A stretch of DNA of 41,171 nt, from assembly GCA_023259435.1 (NCBI GenBank), contig JALRHZ010000009.1, forward strand, positions 1-41,171, written 5' to 3'. The DNA comes from Paracoccaceae bacterium (lineage in GTDB: Bacteria > Pseudomonadota > Alphaproteobacteria > Rhodobacterales > Rhodobacteraceae). Position 1 is the first letter of the stretch; every line of letters begins with the position of its first letter. The translations under genes were made by a program, and so were the position numbers. The notes beneath the pieces were generated by a model. The model did no database searches and was not told the DNA's origin. It saw only the letters and a list, made by a program, of their open reading frames with translations. This document shows, in pieces, positions 8,896 to 16,500 of the stretch.

Positions 8896-10013
8896 TATTT
8901 CGCCTCCTTACGCAGTTCGTTTAGGGGAAGGTACGGTACAATGCCCGAGCCACCCAGACCGTCGTCCACAATAATTTTATCAAGACCACCCAAGACGTCT
9001 TCCATGGTCTCGATATAAAGGCGCTTGCGCGTTACTTCTGGCGCTTTGGTGTATTCTTCCAAAACAGCCTCAAAGCGCGCGGCCTCACCCGTTGCACCAT
9101 TCACGACTTGTGCGCGATAGGCTTCGGCTTCTTCGCTAACTTGCGCCGCTTCACCACGGGCTTGGGCCAAAACGCGGTTCGCATAGGCATCGGCTTGTTT
9201 TTCAAGCCGATCGCGCTCTTGTTCGGCGGCCTGAACCGCGCGGAACGCATCAATCACCTGCTCGGGTGGATCGGCCTTGTCAAAGTTGACACGCACAACG
9301 TTTACGCCGCTGTCATAGCTGTCCAATGTTGACTGGATCAACTCTTGCAAACGCACGGCGATCACGCCACGATCTCGGTTCAAAATGGGAGCAAGCTGTG
9401 ACTGGGCGATAATTTCGCGCATCGCAGATTCGGCGACCGCACGGATCGTCATCTGCGGGTCGCGTAGGTTAAACAAATACCGAGACGGGTCTGAAATGTT
9501 CCAAACCACTTCGAAGTCAATATCAACGATATTCTCGTCACCTGTTAGCATTAGGCCTGCATCGCTACCACGACCGCCAACACCTATCGCTTCGGTTTGT
9601 TCCCGTGTCACTGGCAGAACCTCATAGGTCACAACCGGCCATGGCGCAAAGTTTAGACCGGGGTTACCAACCGAGGAGAATTCACCCAAGAACAATTCTA
9701 CAGACTTTTCTTCGGGTTTTACCGTGTAGAAACTTGAAAACGCCCAAAAGCCAATCGCAGCAACTGCGGCAAGACCCCAAAACCCTTTGGGCAGACCTTG
9801 ATCATCACCACCGTTTGATCCGCCACCGTTGCCACGGCCACCCATCAAAACGCGCAGCTGCTCTTGGCCCTTGCGCAGAACCTCATCAATATCTGGCGGA
9901 GTGGGGCCACCGTTGTTTGGCCCACGCCCTCCATTGCCATTGTTCTGGCCTCGGTTACCACCGCTTCCGTTGGATCCACCGCCGCCCCAAGGGCCGCCTG
10001 AATTACCTGTCAT
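8895..10013 (-). CDS. hflK: Protease modulator HflK
   Basis: The partner of HflC in the FtsH-regulating membrane complex. The 372 residues open with a long Gly/Asn-rich cytoplasmic tail (residues 1-75), usual in HflK. A membrane helix follows at about 78-96 (GLAAVAAIGFWAF), then the SPFH domain with TVKPEEKSVELFLGEF and PGLNFAPWP, and a coiled coil. The ATG at 10013 has GAGGAAA upstream. A more distal start would add 25 residues with no family support. Its TAA overlaps the hflC ATG by one base. It lies 67 bases after gor. Confidence 0.95.
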   Translation of the reverse strand: MTGNSGGPWGGGGSNGSGGNRGQNNGNGGRGPNNGGPTPPDIDEVLRKGQEQLRVLMGGRGNGGGSNGGDDQGLPKGFWGLAAVAAIGFWAFSSFYTVKPEEKSVELFLGEFSSVGNPGLNFAPWPVVTYEVLPVTREQTEAIGVGGRGSDAGLMLTGDENIVDIDFEVVWNISDPSRYLFNLRDPQMTIRAVAESAMREIIAQSQLAPILNRDRGVIAVRLQELIQSTLDSYDSGVNVVRVNFDKADPPEQVIDAFRAVQAAEQERDRLEKQADAYANRVLAQARGEAAQVSEEAEAYRAQVVNGATGEAARFEAVLEEYTKAPEVTRKRLYIETMEDVLGGLDKIIVDDGLGGSGIVPYLPLNELRKEAK

Positions 10014-10080
10014 ATAAATATTTCCTCGGTTTTGGGTTAACTTTCGTCTTCTCCACAATTTGGGGAGATTCTTCAAAATT

Positions 10081-11442
10081 TCAAGCACTACGTACAGGGT
10101 GTCGCATCGTCACAAGCTCTTCGGCAGCAGTAGGATGCACCGCCACAGTCCGATCAAAATCTTCCTTGGTCGCGCCCATTTTTACAGCAATACCGGCAAG
10201 TTGGATCATTTCCCCCGCGCCATAGCCAATAATATGACATCCCAAAACTGTTCGCGTCGCCTTGGACACAATTAGTTTCATGAAAATCGGATGATCTAAA
10301 TCTCCGAACCCAGGACGCACGGATTTAAAGGATGTCGAATAAATTTCGACAGGCTCTTGTTTTGCCGCATCCTCTTCCGACAGGCCAATCGTACCAAACT
10401 CGGGTTGGGTGAAAATGGCCGTAGGTATAAGGTCGTGATCCGGTGCGGTTGGATTATCTTTGAAAACCGTTTCCACAAATGCCATGCCCTCGCGGATGGC
10501 AACAGGCGTTAGGGCCGCGCGCCCTGTAATATCCCCAACGGCGTAGATCGACGGCACAGTGGTTTGCGAGAACGCATCCACCACAACATCTCCATTGTCC
10601 GCCAGTTCGACGCCAACCTCGGCCAATCCCATATCCGCGGTATTGGCCACGCGGCCTGTTGCATACATGACCGCGTCAAAGGTCATCTCTTGCCCGTCTT
10701 TACAGCGAACAGAACGCTGACCGTTTTCAAGCAGTGAAATCTCGGCAACATCCGTGTTTACCAACAAATTTACGCCATTGGCGCGCATCTGATCGGCGAT
10801 GATCGTACGCGCCTCTAAATCAAACCCGCGCAAAATTTGATCGCCTCGATACATCTGCGTGGTCTTGACGCCCATGCCGTTCATAATGCCCGCAAATTCA
10901 GACGCGATATAACCGCCGCCCACAATCAATATCGACTTTGGCAGAGGATCCAAATAGAATATCTCGTTCGATGTGATTGCATGTTCAATGCCCGGAACAT
11001 TCGGCAGGCTTGGACGCCCCCCCATCGCAAGCAGAATTGTCTTCGCCGTAACGCGCTGGCCAGTAGACAACTCAACAGTATGCGGATCAACAACTGTCGC
11101 GCGGGCATCAAAGGCGTCAACGTTGGAATTCTTTAGCAACTTGCGATAGATGCCTTCAAGCCGATCCAATTCGCCATGCATTTTGTCGCGGAAGAATTCC
11201 CAGTTGAACTCTGGGTCTTTTACGTCCCACCCAAACCCACGGGCCATTTGAAAGATATCTGGAAATTCTGACGCATACACCATTAGCTTTTTGGGCACGC
11301 AGCCGCGAATGACGCATGTCCCTCCGTATCGATCTTCTTCTGCAAGGGCAACTTTCGCGCCCGCCTCACCAGCAGCAACACGCGCGGCGCGCACACCGCC
11401 CGAGCCACCACCAATTACAAAAAGATCATATTGGAATTCCAT
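10081..11442 (-). CDS. gor: Glutathione-disulfide reductase
   Basis: An NADPH- and FAD-dependent enzyme that reduces GSSG to GSH in the cytoplasm. The 453 residues show the FAD-binding GGGSGGVRAAR motif, the redox-active disulfide Cys43/Cys48 in GGTCVIRGCVPKK, the NADPH-binding ILIVGGGYIASEFAG, and the C-terminal active-site HPTAAEE of glutathione reductases. This last segment separates it from dihydrolipoamide and mercuric reductases. It starts 2 bases after rpiA, so the two form an operon. The link is sensible, since ribose isomerisation and NADPH supply meet in the pentose phosphate pathway. Confidence 0.95.
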   Translation of the reverse strand: MEFQYDLFVIGGGSGGVRAARVAAGEAGAKVALAEEDRYGGTCVIRGCVPKKLMVYASEFPDIFQMARGFGWDVKDPEFNWEFFRDKMHGELDRLEGIYRKLLKNSNVDAFDARATVVDPHTVELSTGQRVTAKTILLAMGGRPSLPNVPGIEHAITSNEIFYLDPLPKSILIVGGGYIASEFAGIMNGMGVKTTQMYRGDQILRGFDLEARTIIADQMRANGVNLLVNTDVAEISLLENGQRSVRCKDGQEMTFDAVMYATGRVANTADMGLAEVGVELADNGDVVVDAFSQTTVPSIYAVGDITGRAALTPVAIREGMAFVETVFKDNPTAPDHDLIPTAIFTQPEFGTIGLSEEDAAKQEPVEIYSTSFKSVRPGFGDLDHPIFMKLIVSKATRTVLGCHIIGYGAGEMIQLAGIAVKMGATKEDFDRTVAVHPTAAEELVTMRHPVRSA

Positions 11443-11444
11443 TT

Positions 11445-12233
11445 TTAATCCTCGATGTCAGAAAACAAATTGTCGCTCTCGCCTTGCTCGAAAACGTTTA
11501 CCTCATGCGATCGTCCAGATTTGTCCTTTGTGACAGTACGCCCATCTTCAAAACCAACAACAACCGACGAACAGATATTCAAAAATAAACCGTTTTCAAC
11601 CACACCGGCGATTTGATTAAGCTTTTGTGATAAGCGCGGCGCGTCTGATATCGCCTGAAGTTTTAGATCAAGAATATAATTGCCTTCGTCCGTTTTGAAA
11701 TAGGCATCCCCATCGGCACGATACGCAACCTGAGGGTCGCGATATCCCAATTCTTTCAAAACGGCCTCGACAAGAGTGCGCGTCGCCCCATGACCAAACG
11801 GGATGACTTCGACCGGCAGCGGGAATTGCCCCAAAGTGGCAACGTCCTTTGATGCATCTGCAATGACAACCATTTCCTTGCTGGCTGTTGCTACGATTTT
11901 TTCTTGCAGATGCGCGCCTCCGCCCCCTTTGATTAGGTTGAGTTTGGGATCAAACTCATCCGCGCCGTCAATTGTCACATCAAGGGTCCTCGCCTGTTCC
12001 AAGGTGATAATTTCAATTCCCTCTTCGCGCGCCAAGTCTGCCGTACGCGTAGATGTTGGAACACCTTGAAAGCGCAGACCCTCTGTGCGCACCCGCTCGC
12101 CCAGAATTTTCACAAGAAACGCGGCGGTCGATCCTGTCCCTAAGCCGACCTTCATCCCACTTTTTACAAAATCAGCAGCACGTTTGGCACAGGCAAATTT
12201 AGCACGATCAGAAGGCAAAAGGTCTTGGTACAT
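11445..12233 (-). CDS. rpiA: Ribose-5-phosphate isomerase A
   Basis: Interconverts ribose 5-phosphate and ribulose 5-phosphate in the non-oxidative pentose phosphate pathway. The 262 residues include the phosphate-binding VGLGTGSTAAFLVK near residue 30, TIDGADEFDP with its catalytic Asp pair near residue 93, and LIKGGGGAHLQEKIVA with the catalytic Glu. The length is slightly above the family norm because of a roughly 30-residue tail (VNVFEQGESDNLFSDIED). It is the first gene of an operon with gor. The 154 bases upstream, up to the divergent GST-like gene, hold no clear promoter. Confidence 0.96.
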   Translation of the reverse strand: MYQDLLPSDRAKFACAKRAADFVKSGMKVGLGTGSTAAFLVKILGERVRTEGLRFQGVPTSTRTADLAREEGIEIITLEQARTLDVTIDGADEFDPKLNLIKGGGGAHLQEKIVATASKEMVVIADASKDVATLGQFPLPVEVIPFGHGATRTLVEAVLKELGYRDPQVAYRADGDAYFKTDEGNYILDLKLQAISDAPRLSQKLNQIAGVVENGLFLNICSSVVVGFEDGRTVTKDKSGRSHEVNVFEQGESDNLFSDIED

Positions 12234-12387
12234 TGATGCGGTCCTTGTTAAAGTTTGTGGTGGTTATACCCAAATTCAGCACAGACGCGACCCCGAAAAC
12301 TCATCTATAGACAGAAATGACTTGTTTCCGAAAGGAAACGTCGTAATTAGAACGCGGTGCCCCTCGGACCAAAGTTATATCGGCTTT

Positions 12388-13086
12388 ATGACATACACGC
12401 TTTACTATGCACCCGACAATGCCTCTTTGGTGATCCGTCTCATCATGACGGAGTTAGATGTTCCATTTGAAACGTCGTTGGTGGATCGCGTGCGCCAAGA
12501 TCAGACGTCAGCAGAGTATTTGCGCGTAAACCCCCACGGAATGATTCCAACACTGGTAACACCGGATGGGCCCATTTTCGAAACAGCGGCCATCGCGCTG
12601 TGGCTAAGTGACCGCCACGCTGGACTTGCACCGCAGCCGAATGACATAGATCGTGCGCGCTATCTCAAATGGCTCTTTTCACTGTCAAACACGCTTCACG
12701 CCTCTTTGCGGCTTTTGTTTTATCCAGAGAAACTTGTCGGGCCCAACACACAGGCATGTTTAGCAGTGCGAACAGGCACACAATCCGCCATCGCGCGGTA
12801 TCTCGACACATTGAATGACGCATATGCATTAGGTGACTTGTCGTTCACCGGATGTGACGTATCGGTCCTAGATTACTATATTTGCGTGATGTTAAGGTGG
12901 TTGGCCTTATATCCGGTTGGACATTCTGATTGGTTTGATCTTTCGGCCTATCCAGCGCTGAAACAGCTTGCACAGATCATGGAACACCGCTCAGCGGTGC
13001 ACACTGCGCAAGCGGCAGAGGGCCTTGGCCCTACGCCGTTTTCTCATCCCTCTTATGCAACCCCTCCAGAAGGAACCGCTCTTTAA
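12388..13086 (+). CDS. Glutathione S-transferase family protein
   Basis: A 232-residue cytoplasmic protein with an N-terminal thioredoxin-like domain (MTYTLYYAPDNASLVIRLIM, VNPHGMIPTLV with the cis-Pro, and FETAAIALWLSDRH with the glutathione-binding residue region). A helical C-terminal domain follows. The substrate cannot be deduced. The ATG at 12388 matches the domain start; the frame stays open further upstream but lacks similarity there, and the ribosome-binding site is weak. Its TAA overlaps the ATG of sdaA by one base, so the pair is coupled. That suggests expression alongside serine breakdown but does not prove a shared pathway. Confidence 0.85.
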   Translation: MTYTLYYAPDNASLVIRLIMTELDVPFETSLVDRVRQDQTSAEYLRVNPHGMIPTLVTPDGPIFETAAIALWLSDRHAGLAPQPNDIDRARYLKWLFSLSNTLHASLRLLFYPEKLVGPNTQACLAVRTGTQSAIARYLDTLNDAYALGDLSFTGCDVSVLDYYICVMLRWLALYPVGHSDWFDLSAYPALKQLAQIMEHRSAVHTAQAAEGLGPTPFSHPSYATPPEGTAL

Positions 13087-14459
13087 TGTTTCTCTCAGTA
13101 TTTGATATGTTCAAAGTGGGCATCGGCCCCTCATCCTCTCATACGATGGGCCCCATGGTTGCAGCTGCGTTGTTTTTGGACAAAATGCGCGCGTCGCCCT
13201 TTGTGTTTGGTGGCGTCAAAGGGTCGCTGCATGGGTCATTGGCGTTTACAGGCGTAGGACATGCAACAGATCGCGCCACAATATTAGGGCTGGCCGGATT
13301 TGTCCCTGAAACCTATGACCATGACCTCGCCGAAGAAGCACTTGGTAAAATTCATGCAACCCAATCTGTCTCACCTGACGGTTTGCCAACGCTAAAATTC
13401 GACCCGAAAACGGATCTCGTCTTTGATTATGACCACCCATTGTCAGGACACGCAAATGGTATGATATTGATGGCAACGGACCCGCAAGGGGATATCATAT
13501 TGCAGGAAACCTATTACTCGATCGGGGGAGGGTTCGTGCTTACTGAAGATGAGTTGGCACAAGGCAAAGCATCTGACGAAGGTGATCCAGTGCCGTTTCC
13601 GTTTAAATCTGCTGCCGAGATGCTTGAAATGGCCAAATCATCGGGCAAATCTATCGCCGATATGAAACGCTCAAACGAGATTTCTCGCAACGGTGTCCAG
13701 AAATTTGGCCAAGGCACGGCCCGCATTTGGCAAGTCATGAATGATTGCATCGAACGCGGCCTTGCAACTGATGGTATCCTCCCAGGGGGATTGAATGTGC
13801 GCAGGCGGGCCAAAGGCATCTATGATGAGCTGATGGCAGAGCGTGGAATGAACCTCTCTGCACCTCACACCATCAATGACTGGATGAGCGTGTATGCCAT
13901 GGCCGTGAACGAGGAAAATGCCGCAGGTGGTCAGGTTGTCACAGCGCCGACTAATGGTGCGGCTGGTGTGGTTCCTGCTGTTATTCGCTATTATCTTGAT
14001 CACGTCCCAGGGGCGACACAGTCAAAGATAGAAGATTTTCTTCTAACAGCCGCCGCCATCGGCGGGCTTGTTAAATTCAACGCCTCGATTAGTGGCGCCG
14101 AAGCGGGCTGTCAGGCCGAAGTTGGATCCGCCGCGGCAATGGCCGCAGCGGGATTATGTGCGGTGATGGGCGGAACACCCGAGCAGGTTGAAAATGCGGC
14201 TGAAATCGCGCTTGAGCATCATCTTGGCATGACCTGCGATCCGGTCAAAGGGCTTGTCCAAGTGCCTTGTATTGAACGCAATGGGCTTGGCGCGATCAAA
14301 GCCGTCTCTGCCGCAAGCCTTGCCTTGCGTGGGGACGGACAGCATTTTGTCCCCCTAGATGCCTGCATTGAAACCATGCGCCAAACTGGCGCCGATATGC
14401 ACGAGAAATACAAAGAGACATCCCTAGGCGGCTTGGCCGTGAATATTCCCAACTGTTAG
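13086..14459 (+). CDS. sdaA: L-serine ammonia-lyase (iron-sulfur type)
   Basis: Deaminates L-serine to pyruvate and ammonia using a 4Fe-4S cluster. The 457 residues are a single-chain enzyme. The N-terminal beta domain starts with SVFDMFKVGIGPSSSHTMGPM. The C-terminal catalytic domain has TAPTNGAAGVVPAV and cluster-ligand cysteine contexts EAGCQAEVGSAAAMAAAG, MTCDPV and QVPCIERN. This differs from PLP-dependent threonine/serine dehydratases, whose lysine motif is absent. A pair of hairpins follows the gene. The enzyme would feed serine carbon into pyruvate during growth on amino acids. Confidence 0.96.
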   Translation: MFLSVFDMFKVGIGPSSSHTMGPMVAAALFLDKMRASPFVFGGVKGSLHGSLAFTGVGHATDRATILGLAGFVPETYDHDLAEEALGKIHATQSVSPDGLPTLKFDPKTDLVFDYDHPLSGHANGMILMATDPQGDIILQETYYSIGGGFVLTEDELAQGKASDEGDPVPFPFKSAAEMLEMAKSSGKSIADMKRSNEISRNGVQKFGQGTARIWQVMNDCIERGLATDGILPGGLNVRRRAKGIYDELMAERGMNLSAPHTINDWMSVYAMAVNEENAAGGQVVTAPTNGAAGVVPAVIRYYLDHVPGATQSKIEDFLLTAAAIGGLVKFNASISGAEAGCQAEVGSAAAMAAAGLCAVMGGTPEQVENAAEIALEHHLGMTCDPVKGLVQVPCIERNGLGAIKAVSAASLALRGDGQHFVPLDACIETMRQTGADMHEKYKETSLGGLAVNIPNC

Positions 14460-14469
14460 GTCGGAGCCC

Positions 14470-14522
14470 GTCCAAACGCAGTTTGGACAGCCTTGAGGGG
14501 GCCTCGATGGCCCGCTCAAGGC
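14470..14522 (+). repeat. Tandem hairpins after sdaA (copy 2 of a shared element)
   Basis: An 8-bp stem with loop GCA (arms 14470-14477 and 14481-14488) is followed by a 14-bp stem with one mismatch and loop TCGAT (arms 14490-14503 and 14509-14522). The core GGGGCCTCGATGGCCC equals that of the hairpin at 6126-6160. There is no T-run, so it may act as an mRNA 3'-end stabiliser or a factor-assisted terminator for sdaA. Confidence 0.7.
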
Positions 14523-14604
14523 TTGCCCCGAACTTGACCTGAGTCAAAGCAAGCAACGCGATTTCAAAATAAGTGTCACCGTGAAAATAACAAGGTGATG
14601 ATCC

Positions 14605-15690
14605 ATGGACTTAATCGCGCTTCTCGAAATTTATTCGGACACCCATATCCTAACGCTGTTTGGTGTTCTGACCGGCCTGATCTTTGGCTTTTCAGCACAA
14701 AGATCGGCCTTTTGCCTGCGCGCCTCAGCCGTTGAATTTGCACGCGGTCAAATGGGACCGCGCATGTCGGTTTGGCTGTTGGCTATTTCGACGGCAATAT
14801 TTTGGACGCAATTGGCAAAATTGATGGGTATTTTTGACCCGTCTCAATCGCGAATGATGTCTGTCACTGGGTCTTATTCCGGCGCCATTGTGGGCGGGTT
14901 ATTGTTTGGCGTTGGCATGGTCATGGCACGTGGCTGTTCTGGCCGGTTGCTTGTCTTGGCAGCAACAGGAAACTTGCGCTCTGTAGTTTCTGGCCTTGTG
15001 TTCGCCGTGTTTGCTCAGATGACCCTTGTGGGGTGGCTGCGTGCGCCGCGTGACATGATTGCTGGCCTGTGGACCACCCCAGGGGGGCGCAACATCGACC
15101 TGATACACGCTTTTGGCCTTCCACCTGAGACCGGCTTGCTCATAGGAATTGGTTTTGCGCTATATGCGATATTCATCGCACGCAAAAACCAGATCTCTGT
15201 CACTACGCTATTTATGGCCTCTGGCGTGGGCTTTGCGGTTGCCTTTGGCTGGGTCACCACCTCTGTCATGTCTTCTGTTTCCTTTGATCCGGTCGCGATT
15301 GAAAGCGCAACATTTACCGGTCCATCCGCCAATACATTGATGTTCTTGCTGATTGCCGATCCCGTTTTGGATTTCGATATTGGCCTCATCGCCGGAGTTT
15401 TTATCGGTGCTTTCATTTCGTCTATCCTGAAAAAAGAATTCAAATTCCAAGGCTTTGAAAACGAACGCAATATGAGACGGGCATTAACAGGCGCGGCTTT
15501 AATGGGATTTGGTGGTATGTTGGCGGGCGGATGTGCCATTGGCGCGGGCGTAAGCGGGGGCTCTATTTTCGCCGCGACTGCATGGATTGCGCTTTTGTTC
15601 TTTTGGATTGGGGCGGTTCTTGCCGATTGGGTGATCGACCAACCGCATAAACCGGTGTCACGTTTTGTAAAAAGTCACTTAAACATCTGA
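14605..15690 (+). CDS. YeeE/YedE (TsuA-like) sulfur-compound transporter
   Basis: A 361-residue polytopic inner-membrane protein with about 9-10 hydrophobic segments. It belongs to the YeeE/YedE family, whose characterised member TsuA imports thiosulfate. Three cysteines in conserved-looking settings, SAFCLRAS near residue 33, ARGCSGRLL near 112 and AGGCAIGAG near 312, match the relay cysteines described for TsuA. A TusA/SirA-like partner, often adjacent, is not seen. The 3' end overlaps the convergent thiamine diphosphokinase gene by 12 bases. The substrate is inferred; selenium or other sulfur compounds are possible. Confidence 0.88.
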   Translation: MDLIALLEIYSDTHILTLFGVLTGLIFGFSAQRSAFCLRASAVEFARGQMGPRMSVWLLAISTAIFWTQLAKLMGIFDPSQSRMMSVTGSYSGAIVGGLLFGVGMVMARGCSGRLLVLAATGNLRSVVSGLVFAVFAQMTLVGWLRAPRDMIAGLWTTPGGRNIDLIHAFGLPPETGLLIGIGFALYAIFIARKNQISVTTLFMASGVGFAVAFGWVTTSVMSSVSFDPVAIESATFTGPSANTLMFLLIADPVLDFDIGLIAGVFIGAFISSILKKEFKFQGFENERNMRRALTGAALMGFGGMLAGGCAIGAGVSGGSIFAATAWIALLFFWIGAVLADWVIDQPHKPVSRFVKSHLNI

Positions 15691-16362
15691 CGCCCAAGAA
15701 TTTGACTGCAGTAGGCTTGTCTCAAGCACTTTTTCTTGATCGCGTGGCAACAGGATGATCATATTCGGTTGCTTCGCGCTTAATGTCACAGGACCTGTTG
15801 CACGGTTAGACGTTCCGATCCGCGCAACAGGATCGAAATCAATTCCATCCGTCGGCCATTCTAACCCTTGCGAACGCACGTGACACGGCCCCATTGGAAA
15901 CAAAGACACGCGTGTACCCGCATCGATATCAAGGCTTATTTTTGGCGGAAGCAACGTCATGACATCGTGATCACCAATCACCAAAACGCGTTTTGACGGG
16001 TACCGGCACAAGGCGGATAAAACAGCCATTTGGTGATCTATCCTGCGCCCAAGAAATCCAAAGGCACGGTATAAATCCGCCTCGGTCGAATATAAACATT
16101 TTTCAAAATCAGTGCTGTCTTGTTCGGAAATAGAATGCAAGGCTGTCTTTGGGCAGGCCTGTACATCACGTTTCCCCAGACTGTCCAAATCACCGATAAT
16201 ATGATCTGGACACTTTCCCGCTTTCACCAGATGGCGCGCACCACCATCTGCTGCAACGCAAAGATGTGACGAAGATACCAGATTTTTCCCATCTCGTTCG
16301 GATATATCCCCTCCCCCACCGAGTGTAATTTGACTTGCGCGCGCAACAATCGGATAGGTCAT
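15679..16362 (-). CDS. Thiamine diphosphokinase
   Basis: Transfers pyrophosphate from ATP to thiamine, giving thiamine diphosphate. The 227 residues carry the family signatures CVAADGGARHL, IIGDLDS (metal and ATP site), EQDSTDFEKCL (catalytic Asp/Lys region) and GFLGRRIDHQMAVLSAL. The C-terminal beta domain (TRVSLFPMG, GLEWPTDGI) forms the thiamine pocket. Length and order match bacterial ThiN-type enzymes. It is a single gene, divergent from the acidic protein gene across 138 bases. No THI-box riboswitch is evident upstream. The ribosome-binding site is poor, but the start matches the family N-terminus. Confidence 0.92.
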   Translation of the reverse strand: MTYPIVARASQITLGGGGDISERDGKNLVSSSHLCVAADGGARHLVKAGKCPDHIIGDLDSLGKRDVQACPKTALHSISEQDSTDFEKCLYSTEADLYRAFGFLGRRIDHQMAVLSALCRYPSKRVLVIGDHDVMTLLPPKISLDIDAGTRVSLFPMGPCHVRSQGLEWPTDGIDFDPVARIGTSNRATGPVTLSAKQPNMIILLPRDQEKVLETSLLQSNSWASDV

Positions 16363-16500
16363 AAGGATAAAAACCTGTAAATTATGGCAAACTGCCTTAA
16401 TCTAGCCATGAAAAGATACGTCCATTATCATAGAATCGATCAAGTTGGATGGCACACATCTAGCATGAACGTAACTCGGTCAATATCCTAGGTGTAAGTA

